From contig CAWAEG010000008.1 of assembly GCA_963780895.1 (NCBI GenBank), positions 372,001 through 436,000 of the forward strand: a DNA stretch of 64,000 bases. Direction: 5' to 3'. A model generated the notes under the pieces. It did no database searches. It saw nothing but the letters and a program-made list of their open reading frames with translations, and was not told the origin of the DNA. Below are positions 10,116 through 19,441 of this stretch, piece by piece. The stretch comes from DASQFI01 sp963780895. GTDB lineage: Bacteria; Acidobacteriota; Vicinamibacteria; Vicinamibacterales; SCN-69-37. How positions within the stretch are numbered: position 1 is the first letter of the stretch; each line of letters starts with the position of its first letter. Both the position numbers and the translations under genes were made by a program.

Positions 10116-10228
10116 GGGAGCCTTCTCCAATCGATTGGATCGAGGCACAGCATAGCACCGCGAGGACACGCCGGCCTCTATCCCGTTGACCCGTTACGGA
10201 CGCACCTTGCGCGATCTCCTCGACCCGC
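10116..10228 (-). promoter_or_regulatory. Upstream region of the sigma/kinase operon with -10-like TATGCT
   Basis: On the minus strand a TATGCT hexamer (10154-10149) lies about 34 bases upstream of the sigma ATG. The whole stretch is conserved with the orphan copy at 5636-5752, including the hexamer, which supports a regulatory role. No good -35 was recognised. Confidence 0.4.
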
Positions 10229-10265
10229 GTTTATTAGATGGCCTCTTAGGAAACTGACGCTGAAG

Positions 10266-10470
10266 ATTTGAGAACCTTTGAGAAAGGTTTCCGGTTCAAC
10301 CCGACCAATGGCCGCTCGACGGGGCGCGACGGGACGGATGCGTGACGCGTCTGGACCTGTGGAAATCGCTCGGGACCTGGAATTCCTGGCCGCTTCGGGA
10401 CCGAGGGGTCGGTGGCTTGCCACGCCGTAGCCTCCGGCGGAGGCGGGTTCAAATCCACTCGCCCCGACCA
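10266..10470 (+). repeat. tRNA-Pro-like dispersed repeat, copy D (with T-arm insertion)
   Basis: It has TTGAGAACCTTTGAGAAAGG, GGTTCAACCCGACCAATGG, a GC-rich middle, TTCGGGA, GGGGTCGGTGG, an insertion containing GCCGTAGCCTCCGGCGGAGGCGG, then TTCAAATCC and the GCCCCGACCA end. It lies upstream of the sigma operon, in the opposite orientation. Confidence 0.8.
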
Positions 10471-10477
10471 TTTCTTA

Positions 10478-10612
10478 ATCTGGGGACTTCGTCCCCAGAC
10501 CCCTTACTCGCTCACTCGCTCGACTCGCCTCCAATAACAAGCGCTCAGGCAAGTCTCGGCTCGTTTCGCGAGCGCGGCTTCGCTTCCGCTCGCCGCGTTG
10601 TCTAGCGGGGCG
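10478..10612 (+). repeat. Hairpin-containing tail repeat following copy D
   Basis: CTGGGGACTTCGTCCCCAG forms an eight-base-pair hairpin eight bases after the repeat. Then comes a block rich in CGCTCACTCG and TTCGCGAGCGCGGCTTCGCT. Similar tails follow copy E (12004-12135) and the truncated copy at 14921, so repeat and tail behave as a composite unit. Confidence 0.55.
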
Positions 10613-10902
10613 TTGCCACAGAGAGTTAGAAGCTAGAGGCCAGCACCGCATCCTTAAGCGCTTTGCGACTTGTCAGCACCAGCATGAAGCCGTCGAAGCT
10701 TGCAGTCTGACGCGGTGTCATGCAGATCGGTCTAATCTTCTGGCGTCGGGTGAGTGCGACGCCGAAATTCCTTGTCCGGCGGGGAGTTGCAGACCATCCA
10801 AGCGGCGCGGGTTCCACGTTATGCTGCGGGCGACGCAAGCTCGGCAGAAATAGGCCGGTCAATCTACTATTGGTTAACCAGTCCAACCTTCGCCGCACTC
10901 TA
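10613..10902. other. Intergenic region before the HipA-like gene
   Basis: About 290 bases of lower GC content. No convincing gene was found; a minus-strand open frame here has no recognisable features. The AT-rich stretch CTACTATTGGTTAACC at about 10865-10880 could be part of a promoter for the next gene, but no clear -10/-35 pair is visible. Confidence 0.4.
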
Positions 10903-11670
10903 ATGGAGACGTATCGCGCCCGCCGGGTACTTCGTGCCGACCGTGGCGGCAGTTCGTGGCCGGTGTTGATCGAGACCGACGCGGGTGTCTTCCACACCAA
11001 ACTGCGTGGTGCCGCTCAAGCACCGGCGAGTCTTGTGGCCGAGATCATCGTCGGCGCACTGGCCGACGCACTGGGGTTGAGCGTGCCCGCTCGTGTACTC
11101 ATCGACATTCCGTCGGACGTCCCGGTTGACGATCCACACCAGGAGCTTGGGGAACTGCTGCACCGGAGCGTCGGTCGGAATCTGGGGTTCCAGTACATGT
11201 CGGACGTGCGGGGCTTCCACCCGATAGATGTTCCGCGTGTTGAGCGGGAACTGGCGTCGAAGATCGTGTGGCTCGACGGCTTGGTGCAGAACCCGGACCG
11301 CACCGTGAAGAACCCGAATCTGTTGTGGTCGCACGGAGCGCTGTTGCTGATCGACCATGGGGCGAGTCTCGGATTCCAGCATAACTGGCCGCGTGTGACC
11401 GAGCACTCCCCGCGATCGAACGGATGGCAGGTCGACAGCCATGTGTTGCGGTCTCGCGCCACCGAACTCCAGGTGGTGGACGCTGCGCTGGCCTCGCGAC
11501 TGCATCGCGGCGAGGTGGAGTCAGCCTTAGATGCCGTCCCCGATGATTTTTTGGCCGAGGATGGCCGGGAGCCGACGCGGCGCCGCCGGGCGGCATATGT
11601 CGCGTTCCTATGGAAACGGCTTCAGGGCCCTCGCCCGTTCCTGCCGGCCACTCAGCCGGCTGCTGGCTAA
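10903..11670 (+). CDS. HipA-like kinase domain protein
   Basis: 255 aa. The order TKLRGAAQAPASLVAEIIVGALADAL..., ELASKIVWLDGLVQNPDRTVKNPNLLW, LLLIDHGASLGFQH matches the HipA_2-type kinase-like family. The NPDRTVKNPN segment resembles the catalytic loop and IDHG the metal-binding DFG equivalent. The upstream in-frame extension has no family sequence, so the ATG at 10903 is preferred. No HipB-like antitoxin and no partner gene is adjacent, so a toxin role cannot be assumed. The target is unknown. The gene lies between two tRNA-like repeats (D and E). Confidence 0.75.
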   Translation: METYRARRVLRADRGGSSWPVLIETDAGVFHTKLRGAAQAPASLVAEIIVGALADALGLSVPARVLIDIPSDVPVDDPHQELGELLHRSVGRNLGFQYMSDVRGFHPIDVPRVERELASKIVWLDGLVQNPDRTVKNPNLLWSHGALLLIDHGASLGFQHNWPRVTEHSPRSNGWQVDSHVLRSRATELQVVDAALASRLHRGEVESALDAVPDDFLAEDGREPTRRRRAAYVAFLWKRLQGPRPFLPATQPAAG

Positions 11671-11789
11671 CATCCGCTTGCAGCCGGCGGCGCCAAGTGC
11701 CATTGTGCAGCGCCGCGGCTGAAGCGCGGCGTCAGGTCCCCATAAGCGCCGAAGCGTTCACCGAGTCTTTGAGGATTGAAATTGCCGCT

Positions 11790-11998
11790 GAGAGACTTGG
11801 GAAACTTTGGGAAAGGTTTCCGGTTCGACGCGACCTTTGGTCGTTCCTCTGGGCGCGACGAGACCGATGGGAGGCGCGGAAAGACGCGTGCAGGTCGCTC
11901 GAGACCGGCAATCGACGGCCGTTTCGGGACCGAGGGGTCGGTGGCCTGTCCCGCCGTAGCCTTGGCGAAGGCGGATTCAAATCCACTCGCCCCGACCA
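11790..11998 (+). repeat. tRNA-Pro-like dispersed repeat, copy E (with T-arm insertion)
   Basis: Opens GAGACTTGGGAAACTTTGGG, then TTTCCGGTTCGACGCGACC, the TTTCGGGA loop, GGGGTCGGTGG, an insertion with GCCGTAGCCTTGGCGAAGGCGG, TTCAAATCC and CGCCCCGACCA. The middle is more diverged than in B-D. Confidence 0.8.
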
Positions 11999-12003
11999 AT
12001 ATT

Positions 12004-12135
12004 AATTCGGGGGGCTTCGCCCCCGCGAACCCCCCTACACGCTCACTCGCACGACTCGTTCGACCCTGAAATGCACACGGACAAGTCGCGCTGCGTTCGC
12101 GTGGCTCACTCGCTACCGCTCGTTCGCTTTGATCC
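12004..12135 (+). repeat. Hairpin-containing tail repeat following copy E
   Basis: GGGGGCTTCGCCCCC hairpin, then ACGCTCACTCG, GTTCGCGTGGCTCACTCGCT and CGCTCGTTCGCTTT. It aligns block by block with 14940-15050 and more loosely with 10478-10612. Confidence 0.55.
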
Positions 12136-12158
12136 GGGGCGCATCGCCCGCGCAAAGG

Positions 12159-14869
12159 CTACTTGATTGGCACGCGCGCCTTCAGCTCCTGCAGCCAGTT
12201 CACCACGACGTTCAGTTGAGTCGCCTCGCCTGCGCTCGCGACCGCGAGGTGCTTGACCATCAGGAATCGCTTGCCGTCCGGTGCAACGTCGTAGCCTGTT
12301 CTGTACGTGTCTCTGAACATCGACTTGGCGAACAACTCCTTGGGCGGACTCGCACGGAACCCAGGAGCTGTTTCGTACGTCACGACCATCATCTGGTCGC
12401 CGTTCCGGTAGAAAAGCTCTCGGGTATCGCGACTCCATCGAGGCGCGATGCCGCCCTGGTTGGACACAGGGATCGTGGCGCCCGGTCCCGGAAAGGCTGT
12501 GACGTGGACCTCCGATCTGCCGGAATCACTGGATGAGTAGGCGATCCAATTGCCATCTGGAGAGAAGACGGCAAACGACGTCCGGGACGATGCCGAAAGC
12601 AATGGCCTTGGTTTCCGATCCGCGCCGGCCAGCGGCACGACGACAAGGGCCGATTCAGCACTCGTCGGCATTGGAAACGCGATCAGAAACTGACCATCAC
12701 TGGAGACCGAGGCGGGGTTCAGCCCCTCTCCGAGTATCGCCGGCGGTGCGCTGCGATCGACTGGAGCAATCGCGAGTTCCCTGGTCGGAGTCGTAGAATC
12801 TGGGCGCAAGCTCTGGTAGACCAGCCGCGTGCCGTCCGGCATCCATACTGAACTGCCTGGACTGGTCGAGAGGGCGACCGGAAAAAGAGCCTTCGTACCG
12901 AGATCGAAGACCCAGCTGGTAAGCGAACCCTGGATCTCCACAGCGACTCGATCACCTTCCGGCGACAGCCTCGGACCGTGTACTGATGCGTCGGGGCGCC
13001 GGTCGACTGTTCGTTGCCATGCCGGTCCACCCAGACAAGCGTTCGTTCCGGGGTGTTCATCGAACCCCCGGGGACGTATGCCAGCGTGCCGGAGTCGGAG
13101 ATGCTGAATTGGCCGAAGTATCCGGGCGCGCTTCGAACGCCGTCGACGATCGGGACCGGAGTCCCGGAGGCTCCAGGGCGTGCTGCGTCGAACGCCACCG
13201 CGTTGATAGACCCGGTCGTCGCGTCATAGGAGACAAGGTGCCCCGATGAGGACCCCGGCGCGGATGGAACGTACTGCGCGACGCCAATCGGTCCACCAGA
13301 ACCGTTTGCTGATATGAGCGCAGGTCGAGTGCGACGATGCGGTTTTGGTTGGGGCGTGGCGACCGACTCACGCTGAGCAGCACGGTTTTTCCGTCGGGAA
13401 GAAGCTGCGGACCCAGAAAGTACTCGTTGGTCTTGGCGTCGGGAGACGCCAGGACTTGCACGGGTCCTCCATTCGACCTAACCTGCGACAGCCCGCCATC
13501 GGCGACGAAGAGGATCGACCCGTCGTCACTCCAGCTCTGAGTCGGCACATTCGCAGTAGACCCCGCACCTGGTCGCCTGTCTGCACGCGCCGAAACATCC
13601 GCGAGCTTACGAGGAGGTAGTCCACCATCTAACTCAACCGTCATCAATTGGGTCTGCGCGTCGCCGGTCAGATAGCTGATCGAACGGCCATCTGGTGAGA
13701 AGCAGAGGTTCGTCGCGTTCTCGGTCTTCGCAATGGGCACCGCCTCGAACTGATTCAGTGACCTTACGTGAATCTGCCGGCGCGGCCCACTCACAAAGGC
13801 GACACGCGTCCCGTCACGCGAGAGCGCCACGGCGCCAGGAACGCTGGCCACAGCCGTGGTGTCCGCAAATCGCAGGATGGTGCGCTGCGCGGGCGGCCCG
13901 GGTCGAAGCCAGCCCCACGCGGCGACGGCGGTGACGAGGGCGAGTGCCGCCGCCAGGACCCACGTCGAGGCCGAAGACGGTTTTCGGTTCGCCACCTCGG
14001 CCGGCTCCGCGACCGGCGGCTGCGCCAGCGCGATGCGCGCCTCGCCAATCGCCTGCAGACGCTGCGCGCGATCCTTCGTCAGACAGCGACGGAGGAGCGT
14101 TCGGACATGTGCGGGGACGTCGGCTGGCAGCTGGCTCCAGTCCGGGTCGATCTTGAGGACGGACGCCAGCGTATCGCTCACAGACTCTCCGCTGAACGCC
14201 TGTCTGCCGGCCAGCATCTCGAAGAGCACCGCGCCGAAGGCGAAGATGTCCGCGCGGCGGTCGGCGGCACGGCCGTGCGCCTGCTCAGGCGCCATGTAGG
14301 CCGCGGTGCCGAGGATGATGCCCGCTTGGGTGGCGTGGACGGACAGCGTCGGTGAATTGGCGATGCTCGACGCCGAGGACGATCCCGGATCGAGCGCCTT
14401 CGCCAGCCCGAAATCCAGGACCTTGACCGTCCCGTCGTTTCGAACCTTGATGTTCGCCGGCTTCAGATCGCGATGGATGATCCCGACATCGTGGGCGGCT
14501 TCGAGCGCATCGGCAATCTGCCTGCGCGACGGGCAGCGCCTCGGAGAGCGGGAGCGGACCGCGGTCCAGACGTTGTGAGAGGTCGTCGCCTTCCACCAGC
14601 TCCATCACGAGCGCGCGAGTGTTGCCGCTCTCTTCCAGTCCGTGAACGTGTGCGATGTTGGGATGGTTCAGCGACGCGAGGAGCTGCGCCTCGCGCCCGA
14701 ACCGAGCGAGCCTATCCGCGTCGGCGGCAAAGGCATAAGGCAGCACCTTTATCGCAACATCTCGATTGAGTTTCGTATCGCGGGCGCGGTAGACCTCGCC
14801 CATCCCGCCTGCGCCGATGGCGGCGAGAATCTCATACGGGCCGAGCCGAGTACCGGCAGATAGGGCCAT
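12159..14869 (-). pseudogene. Ser/Thr kinase with PD40 propeller, three frameshifts
   Basis: About 900 aa when repaired. The start MALSAGTRLGPYEIL is at 14869; GAGGMGEVY and VAIK are intact in the first frame. One base is gained near 14526, so HRDLKPAN, DFGLAK and MAPEQ appear in a second frame. A transmembrane segment (STWVLAAALALVTAVAAW) and PD40 repeats follow. Further one-base losses near 13290 and 12979 move the propeller into a third and fourth frame, ending VVNWLQELKARVPIK. All pieces keep family-like sequence, so the frame breaks are recent or are assembly errors. It lies just after copy E and its tail. Confidence 0.82.
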
Positions 14870-14920
14870 CTACGGCGTCTGACGCGGAGCACGCAGATTC
14901 TAGTCGTCGGTGCTGCATCG

Positions 14921-15052
14921 CGGGGCAACCCGACCAAAATAAATTGGGGGGACGTCGTCCCCGCCGAACCCCGTTACGCGCTCACTCGCGGGGACCCCAC
15001 AATCCCCACTCCGTTCGCGCGGGCTCAGTAGCTGCCGCTCGTTCGCTCTTCA
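14921..15052 (+). repeat. Truncated repeat end plus hairpin tail
   Basis: GGCAACCCGACCAAAATAAATT keeps only a short ACCCGACCA block of the dispersed repeat. It is followed by GGGGACGTCGTCCCC, ACGCGCTCACTCG and CCGCTCGTTCGCTCTT, which match the tail of copy E. Confidence 0.5.
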
Positions 15053-15335
15053 CTGGGGGGACTTTCGCCCGACTTCAGCTGCGAGCAAGTCGGAGGTCCC
15101 GGCGTGGGTGACGATGTCAGAACTTCCTGACGCGTCGTCCATCGGTCCTGTCCAGCGCTTACCACGCGTACCTGCAGTATCAAGGTGAACAAATACCTGT
15201 AGCTGGACGACTAGTCCCAAGTCACCTCGCGGAACGGCACAGCCGTGGCAATGGAGCAATCGGTATCGCTCTTGCTTGTTCGTAGAACCTCCAAATCTTG
15301 AACTGCTGTCAACCTCCGTCCCTCGGAGATGGCCT
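15053..15335. other. Intergenic region, no gene seen
   Basis: Nothing coding was supported on either strand. A GGAG at 15325-15328 serves as ribosome site for the next gene. No clear promoter was found. Confidence 0.35.
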
Positions 15336-15980
15336 ATGAAGATTCGACGATTCATGCTCGCGGTGACGTTCGTCTCAATCGGCACGCTGGCAACGGCACA
15401 GGCTGCCGGAGCGTCGGTGATCACCATCGGTGTTGGCGCGTTCGGGGCCGGCTCGACACTCACCACCTTCACCGGCCTGATAGACGGAACGGAAGTCAAT
15501 GGCCTCACGGTCAATGGCATCCTGTTTCAATACAGCCTTGGCTCTGGCCAGCTCATCATTGATGGCGGCCCAGGTCTCACGAATAACATCACGCCGCCAA
15601 ACATCGTTTCGATCGGCAACCCCAGTGGCACTCTGTCGATGACTTTGCCGTCCCCGGTCGATTCATTCGGCTACGGTTTCGCAATCCTCGGTACTTCCGT
15701 GGTGCCAACGGCGACGACGATTTCACTGTTCAACGGGGCGACGCCGGTTGGTTCCTTGACGTATGGGGGTGTTCCAGATCCTAACTTCACAGGTGGCTTC
15801 GCCGGTATTCAGAGCACCCTGCTCTTCAACCGGGTGAGCGTGACGTTCAACAGCGCCGTGGCGCCGGCGTTCGCGCTCGACAACATTCGGACGCTTGACA
15901 CCAATGTTGTCCCAAACCGGAACGCTGCTTCTCCTCGCGACTGGCTCGGAGTTCTCTACGGACATCGGCGTCGAAGCTGA
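15336..15980 (+). CDS. Secreted PEP-CTERM-like protein (frameshift at the sorting signal)
   Basis: 214 aa as read. It starts MKIRRFMLAV after GGAG at 15325; residues 1-30 form a signal peptide. The body is Gly/Thr/Ser-rich beta-type sequence with SFGYGFAILGTS and an ALDNIRTL motif, like many PEP-CTERM exoproteins. The ending reads NVVPNRNAASPRDW... then YGHRRRS. In the next frame bases 15923-15950 encode GTLLLLATGS, the expected hydrophobic part of a VPEPGTLLLLATG sorting signal, with the basic YGHRRR tail after it. So the true C-terminus is probably a PEP-CTERM tripartite signal broken by compensating indels. No exosortase gene is in the window. Confidence 0.75.
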   Translation: MKIRRFMLAVTFVSIGTLATAQAAGASVITIGVGAFGAGSTLTTFTGLIDGTEVNGLTVNGILFQYSLGSGQLIIDGGPGLTNNITPPNIVSIGNPSGTLSMTLPSPVDSFGYGFAILGTSVVPTATTISLFNGATPVGSLTYGGVPDPNFTGGFAGIQSTLLFNRVSVTFNSAVAPAFALDNIRTLDTNVVPNRNAASPRDWLGVLYGHRRRS

Positions 15981-16027
15981 TTCCCCACAGCGGGGCTCGG
16001 GCAACATGACATAACCTCACCTCACGC

Positions 16028-16129
16028 CTACTTGAAGGCCCTCGGGGTGCCCCGGATCAGGGGCTTGCCGCGGGCCACATTCTTGGCGATGCCTGGCGGC
16101 AGGGCGTGCGCGATGATCTCGTCAGTCAC
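16028..16129 (-). CDS. Possible short ORF with LPPGIAK motif
   Basis: A GTG directly after the kinase stop (TGA then GTG) opens 33 codons containing ALPPGIAKNVARGKP. LPPG(I/L)AK motifs occur in small hypothetical proteins of Acidobacteria. It may be a relic of such a gene or chance read-through; it has no ribosome site of its own. Confidence 0.25.
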   Translation of the reverse strand: MTDEIIAHALPPGIAKNVARGKPLIRGTPRAFK

Positions 16130-18823
16130 TCATCGACCGCCGGAGTGAACCGCCAGGAGACTCTTCCAGTTGACGACAACGGTCAGCGGCGCGACCGCAC
16201 CGGCCGCCGGGAGGGTGGCTACCAGGAATCGTTGAGCGTCTGCCGTCATCGCCATCTGGGGCCCCGCCGTCCCCGGCGGAAGCGGGAAGAGCATGCGAGG
16301 TTCTTGAATCACGGGTGGATTGGTGAGGGTAATCGCGACGCTCATCACTCTTGCCGGGAGACGTTGCGCAGGAGCGATGTACACGAGTTCCTGCTTCTGA
16401 CCGTCACTGCGCCACCTGGGTGAAATGCCTCCGTCTGCGTCCGACACACGCCAAACGCGATCTGGATCACCCGAAGGGAACGGCCTCACATAAACCCCTG
16501 GTCTGGAGGCCTCGTCAGATTCATACGCAATCCACTTTTCGTCCGGCGACAACTTTCCGGCGCGTTCGGCGGCTGGCGTCTGCAGGAAAACGCGAGGTTC
16601 CGCCGGCCCGGCGGTCGGCACATACCAAAGGTCTGTCGTCTGACCGCCCCTGGTAAAGACAAGGTAGTTGCGCGACCAGTGTGAGGGCCGACCCACGGTG
16701 ATCCACGGTTGATTGACACTGGTGGTGGCCAAGGGCCTGCGGAGGATCTGGATCGACCCGTCTCGCTCGGCCCTCCACGCCATCTCGGCGCCGTCGGGAG
16801 ATATCACTACGCCGCTGTCACGCCCCGCGTCGGAGGTCAACCTGATCCGCCCGCCGCTCCGGAGGTCGATTCTCCACAACTCGGAGTTACTCCTGTGTTC
16901 GTCTGGGATGACCGCGACGATCGATTGCTCACCGTGCAGGAAAGCGATCTCTTGGTATCTTGCCGGCGCGGCGGGGGGAGTCCCAGCCTTTGTCCCGTCG
17001 CGTTCGAACCAGGTCAGGGTCCGACTCTGGGTTTGGTCACCCTGTCGGTAGACGAGGACGCCATTTGACGAAACAGTGAACGCGGCCCGGCCGGTGATCG
17101 CGTTGCTGCGAACGTCCGGCAAGAGAGGCTGTTCGTCGCCTTGAGTCTCGAGTCTGGCCAGGTCGAATCGTTTGGCGAACAGGTTGGCCTGGCGAACGAA
17201 CAGCAGCCAGCCCACGCCGTCGTCCTCTGTGGCCGGCGGAACGTACACCGCCTTCGAATCCGACGAATCCAACACTTTCTTGGGAGCGCCATCAAGGGAG
17301 GCCACCCAGATCTCCCGTTGGGGGAGGACCTGGAACAGGTAGTGCCGCCCGTCGGGCAGATAGAGGGGGTGTCGGTGTGCCTCCTGTTCTCGGCGCGGTT
17401 CGGGACGCTGAGCGGACTCGGGATGCCTCCCTTGTCGGAAACCCTGACCAGGCTGCCATCTTCGGCATGGAGGATCATCGTCCGGTCCGGCCCCCAGGTT
17501 ACGCCTAAGAGGTGCGCGCGGGCTCGGGATTGTCGCAAACGTCTTGTCCGATCCGGTTTTCCAGTCCTATCCGCTTGATCTTGCCCTCGGAAAAGAACGC
17601 CACCTCGCGGCCATCCGGCGACCAGAACCCGTGACTGGCCGAGGCAAACAGTTCATAGGCGCCGACATCACCAAGCGCGCGAATCCAAAGATAGGTTACT
17701 CCGCCAGGTTTCACGACGCCATAGGCAAGATACTTCCCGTCGAGAGAAATCGCTGGAAACGGCGCGACTCTGTCGGGCCGAAATCGAAACCCGCTGGAGG
17801 AGGAATTTCAAAGCGTGCCATCGGAAGCGTCATCGCCGCCTCGGCCGATCGCCACGGGCGCCAGGCGATGAGGGCCAGCGCAGCCATGGCAAGTGCGACG
17901 GCCCAGGGTGCGATGCGCGACCACCGCGCCGGCGGCGCGGCCAGCGAGGGCAGTGACGTCGCCAGCGTCGAGTCGGCGCTCGAGAGGCTCTTCAGGGCAA
18001 AGGCCAGATCGGTGGTGGACTGAAACCGCCCGGCCGGCGACTTGTCCAGGCATCGATCGATGATCCGCACGAGCGACGGCAGCAGCGGACGATCGGGCGT
18101 CGACACGACGGTCGCGGGCGCCTCGCGAGCACCGCCGACAGCGTGTCGGCCAGGGTGTCGCCCGAAAACGCCCGCCGGCCGGTCACCATCTCGTACAACC
18201 CCGGCGCCAAACCCGAACAGATCAGCGCGATGATCGACCGGTTGCCCGCGCACCTGCTCTGGCGCCATGTATCCGGCGGTTCCGAGCACGGTATGCGGGG
18301 CCGTCGCCGCGCGAGTCGCGCCGTCGATGGCACCCTGCGAATCAATGGATTTCGCGAGCCCGAAGTCGAGGATCTTCGCGCGGCCGTCGTCGGTGACGAA
18401 CAGGTTTTCCCCCGGCTTGATGTCACGATGAACGATGTTGCGAGCGTGCGCCGCGGCGAGACCGTCGGCGATCTGTGCCGCGAGATCGATCGCGCGCGCA
18501 ATCGTGAGGGTCTCGGCCTCGCACACCTGCCGGAGCGTTCGGCCGTCGAGGAGTTCGGTCACGATGAATGACACACCAGCCTCGGTGCCGATTTGGTCCC
18601 GCGCCAGGATGTTCGGGTGGTTCAGCGCCGCCGCCGCCCGAGCCTCCTCCTCGAATCGGCGGAGTCTATCTGGATCGGCCGCGACCTCCGGTGGAAGGAC
18701 CTTGACGGCGACATCACGCCCGAGACGGGTGTCCCTGGCGCGGTAGACCTCGCCCATCCCTCCTGCTCCAATGGTGCCGAGGATCTCGTAGGGCCCGAGT
18801 CGCATGCGCGGTGACAGCGCCAT
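16130..18823 (-). pseudogene. Ser/Thr kinase with PD40 propeller, about five frameshifts
   Basis: Start MALSPRMRLGPYEILG at 18823. GAGGMGEVY and VAVK are intact. The catalytic loop reads HRDIKPGEN, one residue longer than the family's HRDxKPxN. DFGLAK and MAPEQ follow. Frame changes occur near 18195 and 18120 (the segment LYEMVTGRRAFSGDTL lies in another frame), then near 17785, 17520 and 17385. A membrane segment WAVALAMAALALIAW precedes the PD40 propeller, which ends LTVVVNWKSLL. Repaired length is near 900 aa. The number of breaks suggests decay or poor assembly in this stretch. Confidence 0.78.
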
Positions 18824-18879
18824 CAGAATGGACGAAGGATGATGACACGAGACATTCCGGCGTGCCGCGACCATCGCGC

Positions 18880-18936
18880 CGGTTCAACCCGACCATGGCC
18901 GCGCGACGGGAGGTCTATTCCGGTCACATGGGTAAC
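18880..18936 (+). repeat. Truncated dispersed repeat (left half)
   Basis: GGTTCAACCCGACCATGGCC followed by GCGCGACGGG matches the inner left block of copies C and D. The tRNA-like half is missing. It lies just upstream of the kinase gene start at 18823. Confidence 0.5.
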
Positions 18937-18943
18937 ACGACAA

Positions 18944-19440
18944 TCACCTCCGTCCCGCAAACGCCACCTTGACCGCTTCGAACCAGTTGAGCACGACGCG
19001 CAGCTCGGTCGTCCCTTCGTCAGCCCCCTGCTGCCGGATCGTCAGCAGGCGCTGACCATCGGCGCTCACGTCGTTGCAGGACACCCTGCGCGGCATCATG
19101 CCAGCGCACCGGACTCCCGACCGCCGCGCTATCGCCGGCGCCGACATCGACGGACCAGACTCTGCTTTCGACGTGAAACAACAGCGCCCGCCCGCCGGCG
19201 GTCCATCGCAGATTGCCGAGCACGCCCTTGGAGACTTGAATGCGGTCGGCCGTGACATCCGGGTACGGACTCAGGAACACGTCGGGTTGTGCCCCTGTTG
19301 ACGAGAGATACGCAATCCAGCGCCCGTCGGGAGAGACGTGCGCACTGGCGACGCGGGGACCACTGAGCACCGGCTCCAGGCGGCGAACCAGGCGTCAATC
19401 GCACGATGTCTTGCGTGCCGTCAGCCCCGGCTCGCAGCGG
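18944..19440 (-). pseudogene. 3' relic of a PD40-type kinase gene
   Basis: Only the end of a propeller is left: GADGTQDIVRLTPGS near 19440, then HVSPDGRWIAYLSSTG, GNLRWTAGGRALLF, VSADGQRLLTIRQQG and the tail LRVVLNWFEAVKVAF. At least two frame changes separate these parts. No kinase domain is present; the relic begins exactly next to the desaturase stop at 19442. It is the remains of a further member of the kinase family. Confidence 0.65.
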
Positions 19441-19441
19441 T

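Noticed and set aside
10626..11000. Minus-strand frame of 124 codons ending DGFMLVLTSRKALKDAVL
   Set aside because: No family, no ribosome site, and it overlaps the start of the HipA-like gene on the other strand. A relic is possible but cannot be supported.
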